Shown piece after piece: positions 8,701 through 16,451 of a stretch of 64,000 bases of DNA. A program made the position numbers and the translations under genes. Within the stretch, counting starts at the first letter, position 1, and every line of letters starts with the position of its first letter. The DNA comes from CAZYBO01 sp964645205 (GTDB lineage Bacteria > Pseudomonadota > Alphaproteobacteria > Rickettsiales > SXRF01), in NCBI GenBank assembly GCA_964645205.1, contig CAZYBO010000003.1, positions 1 to 64,000 of the forward strand, in the 5' to 3' direction. The notes under the pieces were generated by a model that saw only the letters and a list, made by a program, of their open reading frames with translations, made no database searches and was not told the origin of the DNA.

Positions 8701-9365
8701 CGCTGGGCGCAGGCTTCACGCTCGCTTCGCACGATATGGATATTCGCGGCTTCGGCAACCTCGTGGGTGAGGAGCAGTCGGGGCATATACGCGAGGTGGG
8801 GATCGAACTGTACCAGCAGATGCTGGAGGAAGCGGTAGCGGCGCTGAAAGCGGCCGGCGACCAGCGGTCAGCGACCAGTGAAGCATCTACTGACCGCCGA
8901 CCGCTGACCGCTACTGATTTTTCACCTGCGATCAATCTCGGCCTTTCCGTCCTCATCCCCGAAACCTATGTGGACGATTTACCGCTGCGACTCGGACTAT
9001 ACCGCCGCGTAGCGTCGCTTGCCAGCGAAGCGGAGATAGACAGTTTCGCCGCCGAACTCACCGATCGTTTCGGCGACATGCCGGAGGAAGTGAAAACGCT
9101 GATCGCCGTGCTCGGCATCAAAATCCTGTGCAAAAAAGCGGAGATCGGCCGCATCGACATAGGGCCGAAGGGCGCGGTGCTCACCTTCCACAACAATCTA
9201 TTTTCCAACCCCGACGCGCTGTTTGCCCTCGTCGCCAAACGCCCGCGCAGCCTGAAAATCCGCCCCGACCAGAAATTGCTGTTCACCCACGAATGGAAAG
9301 GCGCGGACGATACGATCAGTACGGTGAAAAGGCTGGTGGGGGAAATTGCGGGGCTGGCGGCGTAG
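5733..9365 (+). CDS. mfd: Transcription-repair coupling factor Mfd
   Basis: Mfd displaces RNA polymerase stalled at lesions and recruits UvrA. The 1210-aa product shows the UvrB-like N-terminal module (FPAWDCMPYDRASPIPALMAER), the RNA-polymerase-interacting domain (GELVVHREHGIGRFEGL), the translocase motifs GDVGFGKT (residues about 643-650), DEEQHFGVAQKE (about 781) and TATPIPRTLQMALTGVRDLS as SATPIPRTLQMA, and the TRCF C-terminal domain. It is about 60 residues longer than E. coli Mfd because two palindromic repeats are translated in frame: about 36 residues at 665-700, just after the Walker A helix, and about 17 residues near 1043-1060 before the C-terminal domain. The start at 5733 (MNEPSPLAPD) follows the upstream repeat directly; an ATG at 5718 inside the repeat is also in frame, and neither has a clear ribosome site. 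Confidence 0.95.
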   Translation: MNEPSPLAPDLPPRVLGGVPRNAEAYALSELLKCDHDMILHIAVNDRELDTLRQSLAFFAPDAEILCFPAWDCMPYDRASPIPALMAERMRTMAALVNGRPRGKQRVVLTTANAVIQRLPPKELLRRVTLSLRKGDEFKQDDLVKALIQQGYRRAGKAMEPGEFALRGGIIDIVPPTQERQGGNGVRIDFFGNDIETIKPYDPLTQITSGSLDSIELFPVSEAIVNDESRERFRSRYRETFGAVTKDDPLYEAISQGQSYPGMEHWLPLFYEHMDTLAEYCGTPLITMDNEVQAAMAERWESILDYYRARTEALGVASKKNSFAAGAIYHPLPPEDCFLMEANWEVVAARYPRVMFATFAEAAPAEAGMNLRPTMPFSQGGDVTPFDQLKERVKIAATQGKNTLLACFTNGSCERLSALLSERGFHCVRVERWQDARGVKGSSIGLIVLPLENGFETERTLILSEQDVLGERIARTTRKKKKTEMFMEEAANFAEGELVVHREHGIGRFEGLVTLTVSGASHDCLKLIYADDDKLFLPVENIEMVTRFGLEEENVKLDKLGGASWQARKARLKERITLAAEALLKTAALRQIQTGTVIDTPTGTYDDFCARFPYAETEDQQRAIDEVLEDLHSGRPMDRLICGDVGFGKTEVALRAAFVVACNEDSLPPCGGGLGRGETLNDSDCGSSPPSLPSPTRGEGKLQVALIVPTTLLARQHYRNFSKRFEGFPVTVRQLSRMVNAKEQKETQAMLASGDVDIVIGTHALLAKGVEFKNLGLLIVDEEQHFGVAQKEKLKSLKSNIHVLTLSATPIPRTLQMALTGVRDLSLITTPPVDRLAIRSFVIPFDPVVLREALMREKHRGGKSFVVTPRIKDIADVKAQLASLVPELHVGVAHGQMPPTQLEEVMNHFFDGKFDILLSTAIIESGLDIESANTMIIHNAHLFGLGQLYQMRGRVGRGKVRAYAYFLLPHYRQLSKNATRRLEVMQTLDTLGAGFTLASHDMDIRGFGNLVGEEQSGHIREVGIELYQQMLEEAVAALKAAGDQRSATSEASTDRRPLTATDFSPAINLGLSVLIPETYVDDLPLRLGLYRRVASLASEAEIDSFAAELTDRFGDMPEEVKTLIAVLGIKILCKKAEIGRIDIGPKGAVLTFHNNLFSNPDALFALVAKRPRSLKIRPDQKLLFTHEWKGADDTISTVKRLVGEIAGLAA
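7727..7832. repeat. CCCTCCCCC palindromic element inserted in frame in mfd
   Basis: Left arm CTCCCTCCCCCCTTGTGGGG and right arm CCTCCCCCACAAGGGGGGAG bracket about 55 bp. The whole unit is read through in the mfd frame, giving a Gly/Pro/Ser-rich insert (SLPPCGGGLGRGE...SLPSPTRGEGK). Related copies lie at 29121-29150, 60038-60062 and 63349-63492 outside genes. Confidence 0.9.
8863..8912. repeat. AGCGGTCAGCG palindrome in frame in mfd
   Basis: AGCGGTCAGCG (8863-8873) and CGCTGACCGCT (8902-8912) form an 11-bp perfect stem, with further CAGT/ACTG pairing inside. It is translated as QRSATSEASTDRRPLTAT between AVAALKAAG and FSPAINLGLSV of Mfd, a position where other Mfd proteins have a short variable linker. 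Confidence 0.8.
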
Positions 9366-9369
9366 CTAC

Positions 9370-9885
9370 TTACCCACCAACCGCAACTCCCTCGCGCGGG
9401 GATTCGATGACCTTCAGGGGAATGGAGAGTTGCGGCTCGCCTAGCGTATCCCTGAATGAGCGGATCGTGCGTAAAATAACCGAGCCGAGGATGCGATGCG
9501 CGGTTTCCGGGTCGAGTCCGGGAATGGCAGCGGCTTTTGGCGCGATTTGTCCGTAGTTTTGTTGTTGCAGCGCTTGGTAGGCTTCGCGCGTGCGTTCGGC
9601 GACCAGCCGGTCTATCGCCGATTGCGTTTCGCTGCCTTGTTTTGTGGCGGATTGCCCGACGGAGGGCGACAGCTTGTGCTTGGTATAAAGCAGCGGCACA
9701 TAGGCTTTGAATATATGGTTTAATGCGTCCTGCAACAGCGGGTTGCCCGCGATGTTGTCCCCACCTCTTTCGTGGCGGGCGCTGCTACCGTTGCGCTGCA
9801 TAAGGTCGCGCGAGTGGCGTTGCCATGCTTCATCCAGACGTTGCCGCATCTCATCGGGGATGGGATCAGCGCTTGTGCTCTGCAT
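9370..9885 (-). CDS. Orphan hypothetical protein, 171 aa
   Basis: The protein is not recognised. It begins MQSTSADPIPDEMRQRLDEAW, has no signal peptide or membrane segment and looks largely helical, with a Gln-rich centre (YQALQQQNYGQIAP) and a C-terminal region with a possible beta strand (LSIPLKVIE). It is the last gene of a three-gene set (10882 to 9370) and overlaps the preceding gene by 20 bp, which argues for co-transcription and coupled translation. It converges on mfd, with only 4 bp between the stop codons. Confidence 0.6.
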   Translation of the reverse strand: MQSTSADPIPDEMRQRLDEAWQRHSRDLMQRNGSSARHERGGDNIAGNPLLQDALNHIFKAYVPLLYTKHKLSPSVGQSATKQGSETQSAIDRLVAERTREAYQALQQQNYGQIAPKAAAIPGLDPETAHRILGSVILRTIRSFRDTLGEPQLSIPLKVIESPREGVAVGG

Positions 9886-10462
9886 CTATTTCCCTACTCG
9901 CCAGAGCCGCAGCGCTGCGCTCACCTACCGGCAGTTTTATGATGCGGTCTTCGGGGGGAACTTCCGCTTCCGCACCACGCTGCATGGGCGGGTTTTTCGG
10001 ATCACGCGGACGGGCAAATTCACGCACGCCGGGGGCATCGGAGTCATCCCCACCGCTGCGTCCCTGCTTCCAGTCTTTCTTGAGTTTCTCCATGGCTTTT
10101 AGCGCGTCTTGCACATGCATAGCCGTGAATTGCGCACGCAAAACCGGATCGTTTGTCCTGGCTATTTTCTGGAATAGCTTAAGCACTTTTTCGGTTGCGG
10201 CCTGATAGGAGTCGCCCTGTTCGGAAACAAACAACCGTATCACGGGATCGGGCGTTACAGTAAGCACGCCTGGCTGACGACCAGGCATTTCCTGAGCGTC
10301 TACGCCAACCTCCTTAAGCGCTTCAATCAGCTTACCGCTTTGCGCGTCTTTTCCATGCACGGTCATGTACATCGCAATCTGCGTCGGCGCCTGCATCCAC
10401 GGTAAGGCCACGATATGCAGCGTGGTATCTTCCGTGCGGATTACCTTTAAGGGAGTGGCCAT
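9866..10462 (-). CDS. Orphan hypothetical protein, 198 aa
   Basis: The protein is not recognised. The N-terminal half looks alpha/beta (TTLHIVALPWMQAPTQIAMY; GVLTVTPDPVIRLFVSEQ) and the middle is an amphipathic helix (AATEKVLKLFQKIARTNDP; DALKAMEKLKKDWKQG); the C-terminal 60 residues are charged and probably disordered (RPRDPKNPPMQRG). There is no signal peptide. The start has a GGAG site. It is the middle gene of the operon that begins at 10882 under the Pho-box-like promoter. Confidence 0.65.
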   Translation of the reverse strand: MATPLKVIRTEDTTLHIVALPWMQAPTQIAMYMTVHGKDAQSGKLIEALKEVGVDAQEMPGRQPGVLTVTPDPVIRLFVSEQGDSYQAATEKVLKLFQKIARTNDPVLRAQFTAMHVQDALKAMEKLKKDWKQGRSGGDDSDAPGVREFARPRDPKNPPMQRGAEAEVPPEDRIIKLPVGERSAAALASREIDAEHKR

Positions 10463-10483
10463 ACGATTACTCCACCGGCAAAT

Positions 10484-10882
10484 TTATAGACCGCGCGACG
10501 TGCCCGGCACATCGTCATTGAGCGCGGAATCTTCGCCCGTGTTTTTCTTACGGGCAAGTCGCAAGGCAATCCCGGCAGCACCGCCGAAAAAAGCCGTCTT
10601 AAAAAGCTCGCGGCCTGCCTTGTCTTTTTCTTCCGCCAGTACCGCCGCCAGCCTGGTTTTTTCTTTTTCCATGAGCGCCCGCGTATTCGGGGCATTATCC
10701 GTTTTAACAACCTGCTCTATCTTATTCAGGGCATCGAGTTCCGCGCTTGCCTTGCGCGCATCAAGCACCGCATCGACACCCATGACGCCGGAAGCAATAG
10801 CCATACCAGCGCCCAAGGCAGCTGACGTGCCATGCAGCGTTTTCTTTGTTGTAATCTTTGTGTCCTGACCGGATTTTTCCAT
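10484..10882 (-). CDS. Orphan hypothetical protein with two hydrophobic segments, 132 aa
   Basis: The ATG at 10882 (MEKSGQDTKITTKK) is chosen because GGAAGGG lies 7 bp upstream; longer in-frame starts lack such a site. Residues about 20-40 (SAALGAGMAIASGVMGVDAV) form a weak glycine-rich hydrophobic segment, followed by a charged helix (KASAELDALNKIEQVV; EKEKTRLAAVLAEEKDKAGR) and a second short hydrophobic stretch (AFFGGAAGIALRLARKKN). Two short membrane-seeking helices around a coiled segment are plausible. It is the first gene of the 10882-9370 operon. Confidence 0.6.
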   Translation of the reverse strand: MEKSGQDTKITTKKTLHGTSAALGAGMAIASGVMGVDAVLDARKASAELDALNKIEQVVKTDNAPNTRALMEKEKTRLAAVLAEEKDKAGRELFKTAFFGGAAGIALRLARKKNTGEDSALNDDVPGTSRGL

Positions 10883-10914
10883 GTACATACCCTTCCCAGT
10901 GTCTTTGTGTGCCC

Positions 10915-10960
10915 ATTCTATGACCAAATGGATGGCTTGAATAATGAAGATTTTATGACA
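10915..10960 (-). promoter_or_regulatory. Pho-box-like promoter of the 10882-9370 operon
   Basis: On the minus strand TGTCATAAAATCTTCAT (10944-10960) is an 11-bp-period direct repeat close to the Pho-box consensus CTGTCATAAATCTGTCAC. TAGAAT (10915-10920) follows 23 bp later as -10. The same layout occurs before 13216, 35265, 35511, 40199, 42029 and 62169. Confidence 0.6.
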
Positions 10961-11028
10961 GGTGGCGGCAAGTTCGCGCAAAACCCTTGAAAACCGGTGG
11001 TTTCGTGGTATTAACAGCCCCTGAATCT

Positions 11029-11097
11029 GTCATCCTGAGCGAAAGCGAAGGATCCCCTTGCGGTAAAGCAAGATCCTTCGCTACGCTCAGGATGACA
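11029..11097. repeat. TGTCATCCTGAGCG palindromic repeat
   Basis: The left arm TGTCATCCTGAGCGAAAGCG and the right arm ending CGCTCAGGATGACA pair over about 25 bp with one bulge. The element lies between the divergent unknown operon and parE. Other family members are at 16814-16887, 51299-51365 and, reduced, 44782-44811. Confidence 0.92.
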
Positions 11098-11114
11098 ATA
11101 GAAAATGAGAACCT

Positions 11115-13094
11115 ATGGCCGACCTGTTCACCAACAATAAAAACACCAAGACCAGCTCCTATTCCGCCGAGGATATTGAAGTTTTAGAAGGGCTTGAGCC
11201 GGTTCGACGCAGGCCGGGCATGTATATTGGCGGCACGGACGAACAGGCCATGCACCACCTTGTCAACGAGGTGTTCGACAACGCGATGGACGAGGCGGTG
11301 GCCGGGTATGCGGAGTCGATCGAACTGGAAATCAAGCCGGACAACGTGATCGTCGTGCGCGATAACGGGCGCGGCATTCCCGTCGACCCGCACCCCAAAT
11401 TCCCCAAAAAATCAGCGCTGGAAGTGATCCTCACCATGCTGCACTCGGGCGGCAAATTCGGCGGTAAGGTCTATGACACGTCGGGCGGGCTGCACGGGGT
11501 AGGCATTTCGGTGGTCAACGCGCTGTCGGATTATCTCGAAATCGAAGTGGTGCGCGATAAAAAAATCTACCGCCAGTCCTACAGCCGCGGCGAACCGACC
11601 AGCAAGCTGAAGGAAGTCGGTCAATCGCCGCGCGGACGCGGTACTACGGTGGCCTTCCGCGCCGACCCGGACATTTTCGGCAAGGCGAAATTCCGCGCGG
11701 AAAAACTCTTCAAGCTCGCACGCTCGAAGGCGTATTTGTTCCGCGGCGTGCACATTAAATGGATTTGCGATCCGTCGCTGATCCCGGAAGGCTCGGATGT
11801 TCCTGCCGAGGCGATGATTCATTTTCCCGGTGGATTGAGCGACTTCCTGACGCAGCATTTGGGCGGCAGGCCGTGCGTCACTTCGCAAGCATTCACCGGC
11901 GAAGCGGATTTGCCCGGCGGCATGGGCAAGATTGAATGGGCGATCGACTGGCCGATCGACGAAGAGCCGTATGTTAGCACCTATTGCAACACGATCCCCA
12001 CCCCCGAAGGCGGCACCCACGAATCGGGCATGCGCTCGGCGCTGACCAAAGGCATCAAAGCCTATGCGGAGCTTACGAATAATAAAAAAGCAGTGCAGGC
12101 AATGGGCGAGGACGTGCTCGGCGGGGCGGTCATGGTGCTGTCGCTGTTCATGCGCGACCCACAATTTCAGGGGCAGACCAAGAATAAGCTGGTGAACGTG
12201 GAAGCGACGCGGCTGGTGGAAAACGCCATGCGCGACCATTTCGACCATTATTTAACCGGCGATCCCAACAACAGCAATATTTTGCTCGCCTATGTGGTGG
12301 AGCGCATCGAAGACCGCCTGCGCCGCAAGCAGGAAAAAGACGTGAGCCGCAAGGCGGTGACCACCAAGCTGCGCCTGCCCGGTAAGCTCGCCGACTGCAC
12401 ACGCTCGACGAACAAGGGCACGGAAATCTTCATCGTGGAAGGCGATTCCGCGGGCGGCTCGGCAAAACAAGCGCGCAACCGTGATACGCAGGCCGTGCTG
12501 CCGCTGCGCGGAAAAATCCTGAACGTGGCGTCGGCCACGCTCGATAAGATCAAAGCCAACCAGGAATTGTCGGATCTACTGCTCGCGCTCGGCTGCGGCA
12601 TCGGTTCGCACTACCGGGAGGATTTATTGCGCTACGAACGCGTTATCATCATGACCGACGCCGACGTGGACGGCGCGCACATCGCTTCGCTGCTGATGAC
12701 GTTCTTCTATCAGGAAATGCCGGAGCTGATTCGCGGCGGGCATTTGTTCATTGCGCGCCCTCCTTTGTTCCGCATCACTATCGGCAACCAGACGCATTAT
12801 GCGCAGGACGACAAAGAAAAAGATGAGTTAGTCCAACGCCTGACTAAGGGCAGCGGCAAGGCGGAAATCGGGCGTTTCAAAGGTCTCGGCGAGATGATGC
12901 CCGCGCAGTTGAAAGAAACTACCATGAACCCCGGCAATCGCGTATTGCTGAAAGTCATGATCGCTGATGAAGACATAGAGCCGACCCGCGAACGGGTGGA
13001 ACAGCTCATGGGGCGTAAGCCGGAACATCGCTTTGCATTCATTCAGGAGCAAACGAGCCGCGGCGGTGAAATCATGGAACAGCTCGACGTTTGA
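11115..13094 (+). CDS. parE: DNA topoisomerase IV subunit B
   Basis: ParE is the ATPase subunit of topoisomerase IV, which decatenates daughter chromosomes. The 659-aa product has DIEVLEGLEPVRRRPGMYIGG at its start, the GHKL ATPase motifs (NEVFDNAMDEAVAG, DNGRGIPVD, GGLHGVGISVVNALS), the TOPRIM residues (EGDSAGGSAKQARNRD, DADVDGAHI) and the closing GRFKGLGEMMPAQLKETTM block. It has no GyrB-style extra domain, and its length and N terminus (MADLFTNN) are those of alphaproteobacterial ParE rather than GyrB. It stands as a single gene preceded by a palindromic repeat. Confidence 0.93.
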   Translation: MADLFTNNKNTKTSSYSAEDIEVLEGLEPVRRRPGMYIGGTDEQAMHHLVNEVFDNAMDEAVAGYAESIELEIKPDNVIVVRDNGRGIPVDPHPKFPKKSALEVILTMLHSGGKFGGKVYDTSGGLHGVGISVVNALSDYLEIEVVRDKKIYRQSYSRGEPTSKLKEVGQSPRGRGTTVAFRADPDIFGKAKFRAEKLFKLARSKAYLFRGVHIKWICDPSLIPEGSDVPAEAMIHFPGGLSDFLTQHLGGRPCVTSQAFTGEADLPGGMGKIEWAIDWPIDEEPYVSTYCNTIPTPEGGTHESGMRSALTKGIKAYAELTNNKKAVQAMGEDVLGGAVMVLSLFMRDPQFQGQTKNKLVNVEATRLVENAMRDHFDHYLTGDPNNSNILLAYVVERIEDRLRRKQEKDVSRKAVTTKLRLPGKLADCTRSTNKGTEIFIVEGDSAGGSAKQARNRDTQAVLPLRGKILNVASATLDKIKANQELSDLLLALGCGIGSHYREDLLRYERVIIMTDADVDGAHIASLLMTFFYQEMPELIRGGHLFIARPPLFRITIGNQTHYAQDDKEKDELVQRLTKGSGKAEIGRFKGLGEMMPAQLKETTMNPGNRVLLKVMIADEDIEPTRERVEQLMGRKPEHRFAFIQEQTSRGGEIMEQLDV

Positions 13095-13122
13095 TAATTA
13101 CGAGCAATATTAATATCTTAAA

Positions 13123-13181
13123 TTGTCATAATGATTGTCATCATATCTTAACATGATGGAGCGAGCGATCTGGCTTATACT
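13123..13181 (+). promoter_or_regulatory. Pho-box-like promoter of the 13216 gene
   Basis: TTGTCAT at 13123-13129, TTGTCAT at 13135-13141 and TCTTAAC at 13146-13152 form three direct repeats spaced 11-12 bp. TATACT (13176-13181) follows 23 bp after the third. A CAGGGAG ribosome site at 13202-13208 then precedes the ATG. Confidence 0.6.
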
Positions 13182-13215
13182 GACCCTGTAGCTAATAAAC
13201 ACAGGGAGCCGGCCT

Positions 13216-13659
13216 ATGAGCGGTGAATTAAGCAGCCATGACGTTGCACGCACCTATAAAGAATTCCTTGATCATTTTGACCATATCTCGCAACGCATTG
13301 CCCTGCGCGAAGTGGTACAGAGCAGCACACATTTAAAAAAGATGCTTACCAACACCAAAAATTCCCAACGCCCCCCTCTTGCGCAGCATGATCATTACGA
13401 CGGCATTATCAATGCTGCTGCGCTCAACGTATTGAAAAGTTTTACGCCGGATCAGCTAATAACCACCGAATCCGCACTCAAGAATGCAATAGCAGGTGTT
13501 GATGAAGCTGGCGATAAGGCGACGATTGCAGCACTGTCTGAGCAAGTAAAAACGAACCTGAAGGACATGGATGCGCAGCTTGCAGAAGGACACAGCCAGC
13601 GAATAGCCACAGAAAAAACCGACCAAGAATCCAAGCCCCGGAATCGCCTTAATCTCTGA
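13216..13659 (+). CDS. Orphan hypothetical protein, 147 aa
   Basis: The protein is not recognised. It is soluble, highly charged and mostly helical (DVARTYKEFLDHFDHISQRIALREVVQ), without signal peptide or cysteine motifs, and ends in a polar tail (QRIATEKTDQESKPRNRLNL). The start is well supported by CAGGGAG 7 bp upstream and by the repeat-containing promoter before it. It converges on the nucleotidyltransferase gene with a 4-bp gap. Confidence 0.7.
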   Translation: MSGELSSHDVARTYKEFLDHFDHISQRIALREVVQSSTHLKKMLTNTKNSQRPPLAQHDHYDGIINAAALNVLKSFTPDQLITTESALKNAIAGVDEAGDKATIAALSEQVKTNLKDMDAQLAEGHSQRIATEKTDQESKPRNRLNL

Positions 13660-13663
13660 TCGG

Positions 13664-14377
13664 TCACGCCACTTTGGGCATTAGTACTGAAGCAGGGATT
13701 TCATGTTGCGCACGACGGTAATCGGCGGGAACCCCAATATCGATAAAATAATCCAGTTGCGTATACACGCCGGGGCGTAACGCCGATGCACGGCGCGCCA
13801 TTACATCGCGTTCAAAGGAAAACGTCTCCGGCAATGCCATGCCTTTGAAAAACGTTGGCGACATGACATAAAACCCGGCGCTGATCGTGCCGGGTTGCGC
13901 ATCACCCAGTAGCGCGAAATCACTAACTATATCACCTTCGATGGTAAGTTTGCTGTAGCGGCTGCAATCGCTCACACGGCGCGCTGCCATGGTAAGCGAT
14001 CGCCCGCTGTTGCGATGTTGCGTCATCATGCGGCGGTAATCGAGCGGAATGTAGGAATCGCCGTTTAGCACGAACACCGGTTGCGCAGGATTGAGCTGCG
14101 CCAAGGCGCGTTTCATCGCACCACCCGTGCCGAGCGGTGATTCTTCTATCGAATATGAAAGCGTGATCCCCGCATAGCACGCGCCAAAATATGCGCGGAT
14201 CGTATCATGCATGTGGTGCACGCACAGCACCGCCTCGCGCACACCCTGCCCTGCCATGTAATCAAGCAGCCAGCACAAGAACGGCCGGCCGGCGACATCC
14301 GCCATCGGCTTGGGAACGCCCTGCACTGCGGGCAAGAGCCGCGTACCGAATCCACCTGCGAGAATGATTGCCTGCAT
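13664..14377 (-). CDS. Sugar-phosphate nucleotidyltransferase (HddC-like)
   Basis: The 237-aa protein begins MQAIILAGGFGTRL, the nucleotide-binding signature of NTP_transferase enzymes, followed by PKPMADVAGRPFLCWLLDYM and the VLNGDSYIPLDY motif with the metal-binding aspartate. SYSIEESPLGTGGAMKRAL is the substrate-loop pattern. The closest remembered family is D-glycero-D-manno-heptose 1-phosphate guanylyltransferase, because of the short length and the G-x-P-K-P-M-A pattern; a mannose-1-phosphate or glucose-1-phosphate enzyme cannot be excluded. No other heptose or surface polysaccharide genes are adjacent. It is a single gene. Confidence 0.8.
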   Translation of the reverse strand: MQAIILAGGFGTRLLPAVQGVPKPMADVAGRPFLCWLLDYMAGQGVREAVLCVHHMHDTIRAYFGACYAGITLSYSIEESPLGTGGAMKRALAQLNPAQPVFVLNGDSYIPLDYRRMMTQHRNSGRSLTMAARRVSDCSRYSKLTIEGDIVSDFALLGDAQPGTISAGFYVMSPTFFKGMALPETFSFERDVMARRASALRPGVYTQLDYFIDIGVPADYRRAQHEIPASVLMPKVA

Positions 14378-14507
14378 AGGCGCAGGCTAGCCGCACAGCG
14401 ATGCCGCGACAACGGGAAAATAGTTACTTTTCAATATTCTACCTGTGGTTTAGAAAAAGATTTTTTACGCAACTTCTTTTGATGCTACAATCGAGCTTAC
14501 CTATTTG

Positions 14508-15035
14508 ATGGAGCGTATGCCGTACTGTCTGTACAGATTATGGGGATGCGTCGCACTGCTTGCGGTGGCGTGCTTCGCGCTGACGTTCAGCGCTCTGCCC
14601 GATCCGCTCGCGATCCGTTGGCGTCTCGATGGCAGCCCCAAAAACTGGGGAACTAAATTTGGGTATGGTGTAAGCATGGCCATCGCCTTTGCCGTGATTA
14701 ATTTAGGCATAGTAGTAGCGCTCCGGCAGATCAAAGACGATAACGATTTACGCATGCAAGAAATACTTTGGCGCTTCCTGCGCGTGCCCAATGCCGACGC
14801 ATGGTTTGCCACACCCGATAAACAACGCCAGCTTTATGAAAAACAACGAACCGAGCTTGGCTGGGTCGCGATTATGGTCAACAGCATGTTTCTGGTTTCC
14901 AGCTACGAGTTCTACCAACACAATGTCGGCAATCCGCCGTTTGCATTGCCGGTATGGACGATGGGCGCGGTGATGGTGGTTTTTATCGGGAGAATAATCT
15001 GGGCAAGATTTTTTACCTTCCGCATGAAGGAGTAG
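14508..15035 (+). CDS. DUF1648-like membrane protein
   Basis: The 175-aa product has an N-terminal transmembrane helix (about 8-26), followed by LPDPLAIRWRLDGSPKNWGTKFGYG, which matches the DUF1648 pattern (P-x2-I-P-x-H-W-x2-G-x-P) known from SdpI-type and related membrane proteins. Three further hydrophobic helices follow (AIAFAVINLGIVVAL, WVAIMVNSMFLVSS, WTMGAVMVVFIGRIIW). Function is unknown. A TACAAT -10 at 14485-14490 lies just upstream. The aminopeptidase gene follows by about 30 bp on the same strand. Confidence 0.7.
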   Translation: MERMPYCLYRLWGCVALLAVACFALTFSALPDPLAIRWRLDGSPKNWGTKFGYGVSMAIAFAVINLGIVVALRQIKDDNDLRMQEILWRFLRVPNADAWFATPDKQRQLYEKQRTELGWVAIMVNSMFLVSSYEFYQHNVGNPPFALPVWTMGAVMVVFIGRIIWARFFTFRMKE

Positions 15036-15068
15036 ATTTCTTTCGCCGCCGCTTGTATGCTGGGTCTT

Positions 15069-16451
15069 ATGACCCATCCGCTGAACGTCCTCCGTAAAAA
15101 TAAATCTCTTTCTATCCCCGTAACGCTGCTGCATCAGAAGCAGCTTGCTGCTTGGCTTAAAAAACAGCCCGCAGCAACGCGCACGTGGCTGGACGTGAAC
15201 ACCTTCACCGCCGAACCGGGGAAATTCTGCCTGATTCCTGCGAAAGACGGCTCGCTTGCCTCGGTCGCGTGCGGTATCGACGAAGCGCCGGATGTCTGGA
15301 GCATCGCGCATTTGCCAACCGCGCTCCCGGCAGGGCTTTACCATCTCGAAGGCACGCTGAACAAGGAACAGGCGACACAGGCGGCGCTCGGGTGGGCGCT
15401 CGCATGCTACCGCTTCGGACGCTATAAGAAAGATGAGAAAAAGCTGGCGCAACTCGTAGCTCCCGATTCCTGCGACTCGCGCTATGTGGAGTCTATGGCA
15501 CGGGCGATATTCTGGGCACGCGACCTTATCAACACCCCCGCTAACGACATGAATCCCAAAACACTCGCAGCCGAAGCGGAGCGCTGGGCAAAGCATGCGG
15601 GTGCGGAGGTGCGCGTTATTAAAGGCGAGACCTTACGCACCGCCAACTACCCGATGATCTACGAAGTGGGCAAGGCCAGCTCGGTGCCGCCGCATCTCGT
15701 GGATATACGCTTTGCCTGCGCGGGCGCGCCGAAGATTACGCTGGTGGGCAAAGGCGTGACGTTCGATTCCGGCGGGCTGGACATTAAATCGTCGGCGGGC
15801 ATGAAGCTGATGAAAAAAGACATGGGTGGAGCGGCGAACGTGCTGGCGCTGGCGCGTGTGATCGTGGAGTCGGGTTTACGTGTGCAATTGCGCGTGCTGC
15901 TGCCGATCGTTGAAAACGCTGTCAGCGGCAACGCCATGCGTCCGATGGACGTAGTGCAGACGCGCAAGGGCATCACCGTGGAAATCGGCAATACCGACGC
16001 GGAAGGCCGCCTGATATTATGCGACGCGCTGTATGAGGCCGACCAGGAAGCGCCCGACCTGCTGATCGATTGCGCAACGCTGACGGGAGCCGCACGTGTA
16101 GCGCTGGGCGCCGATATGCCTGCCTTCTTCACACCCGATGACGCGCTGGCCAAATCGCTGATGGATGCCAGCAAAGCGCAGAACGATCCGCTCTGGCGCC
16201 TGCCGCTGTGGAAGCCCTATCGCAAGATGCTGGACACGCAGGCCGCTCATTTAAGCAACGACCCGGACAGCTCTTATGGCGGCGCTATCACTGCGGCCTT
16301 GTATTTGCAGGAATTTGTCAGTAAAACACCCTCCTGGCTGCATCTTGACATGATGGCGTGGAACTTGAGCGCGCGTCCCGGCCGTCCGCAGGGCGGTGAG
16401 GCCATGGCAATACGCGCACTCTATAAATTGATTGAAAAACATTATGGCTAA
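15069..16451 (+). CDS. M17 leucyl aminopeptidase family protein
   Basis: This cytosolic two-metal exopeptidase of about 460 aa shows KGVTFDSGGLDIKSS (metal-binding Lys/Asp with substrate Lys further on at MKLMKKDMGGAANV), the family signature NTDAEGRLILCDAL and the closing HLDMMAWN block. The start at 15069 (MTHPLNVLRK) is preferred to the TTG/ATG 12 bp upstream. The divergent N-terminal domain is that of the alphaproteobacterial M17 group rather than PepA itself, so DNA-binding or Xer roles should not be assumed. Its stop overlaps the start of the MarR-like gene (ATGGCTAA), so the two are translationally coupled. Confidence 0.9.
   Translation: MTHPLNVLRKNKSLSIPVTLLHQKQLAAWLKKQPAATRTWLDVNTFTAEPGKFCLIPAKDGSLASVACGIDEAPDVWSIAHLPTALPAGLYHLEGTLNKEQATQAALGWALACYRFGRYKKDEKKLAQLVAPDSCDSRYVESMARAIFWARDLINTPANDMNPKTLAAEAERWAKHAGAEVRVIKGETLRTANYPMIYEVGKASSVPPHLVDIRFACAGAPKITLVGKGVTFDSGGLDIKSSAGMKLMKKDMGGAANVLALARVIVESGLRVQLRVLLPIVENAVSGNAMRPMDVVQTRKGITVEIGNTDAEGRLILCDALYEADQEAPDLLIDCATLTGAARVALGADMPAFFTPDDALAKSLMDASKAQNDPLWRLPLWKPYRKMLDTQAAHLSNDPDSSYGGAITAALYLQEFVSKTPSWLHLDMMAWNLSARPGRPQGGEAMAIRALYKLIEKHYG

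Noticed and set aside
8118..8786. Long open frame opposite mfd on the minus strand
   Set aside because: It lies wholly inside conserved mfd helicase motifs and its composition (His/Arg-rich) is that of a reverse-frame shadow in GC-rich DNA.
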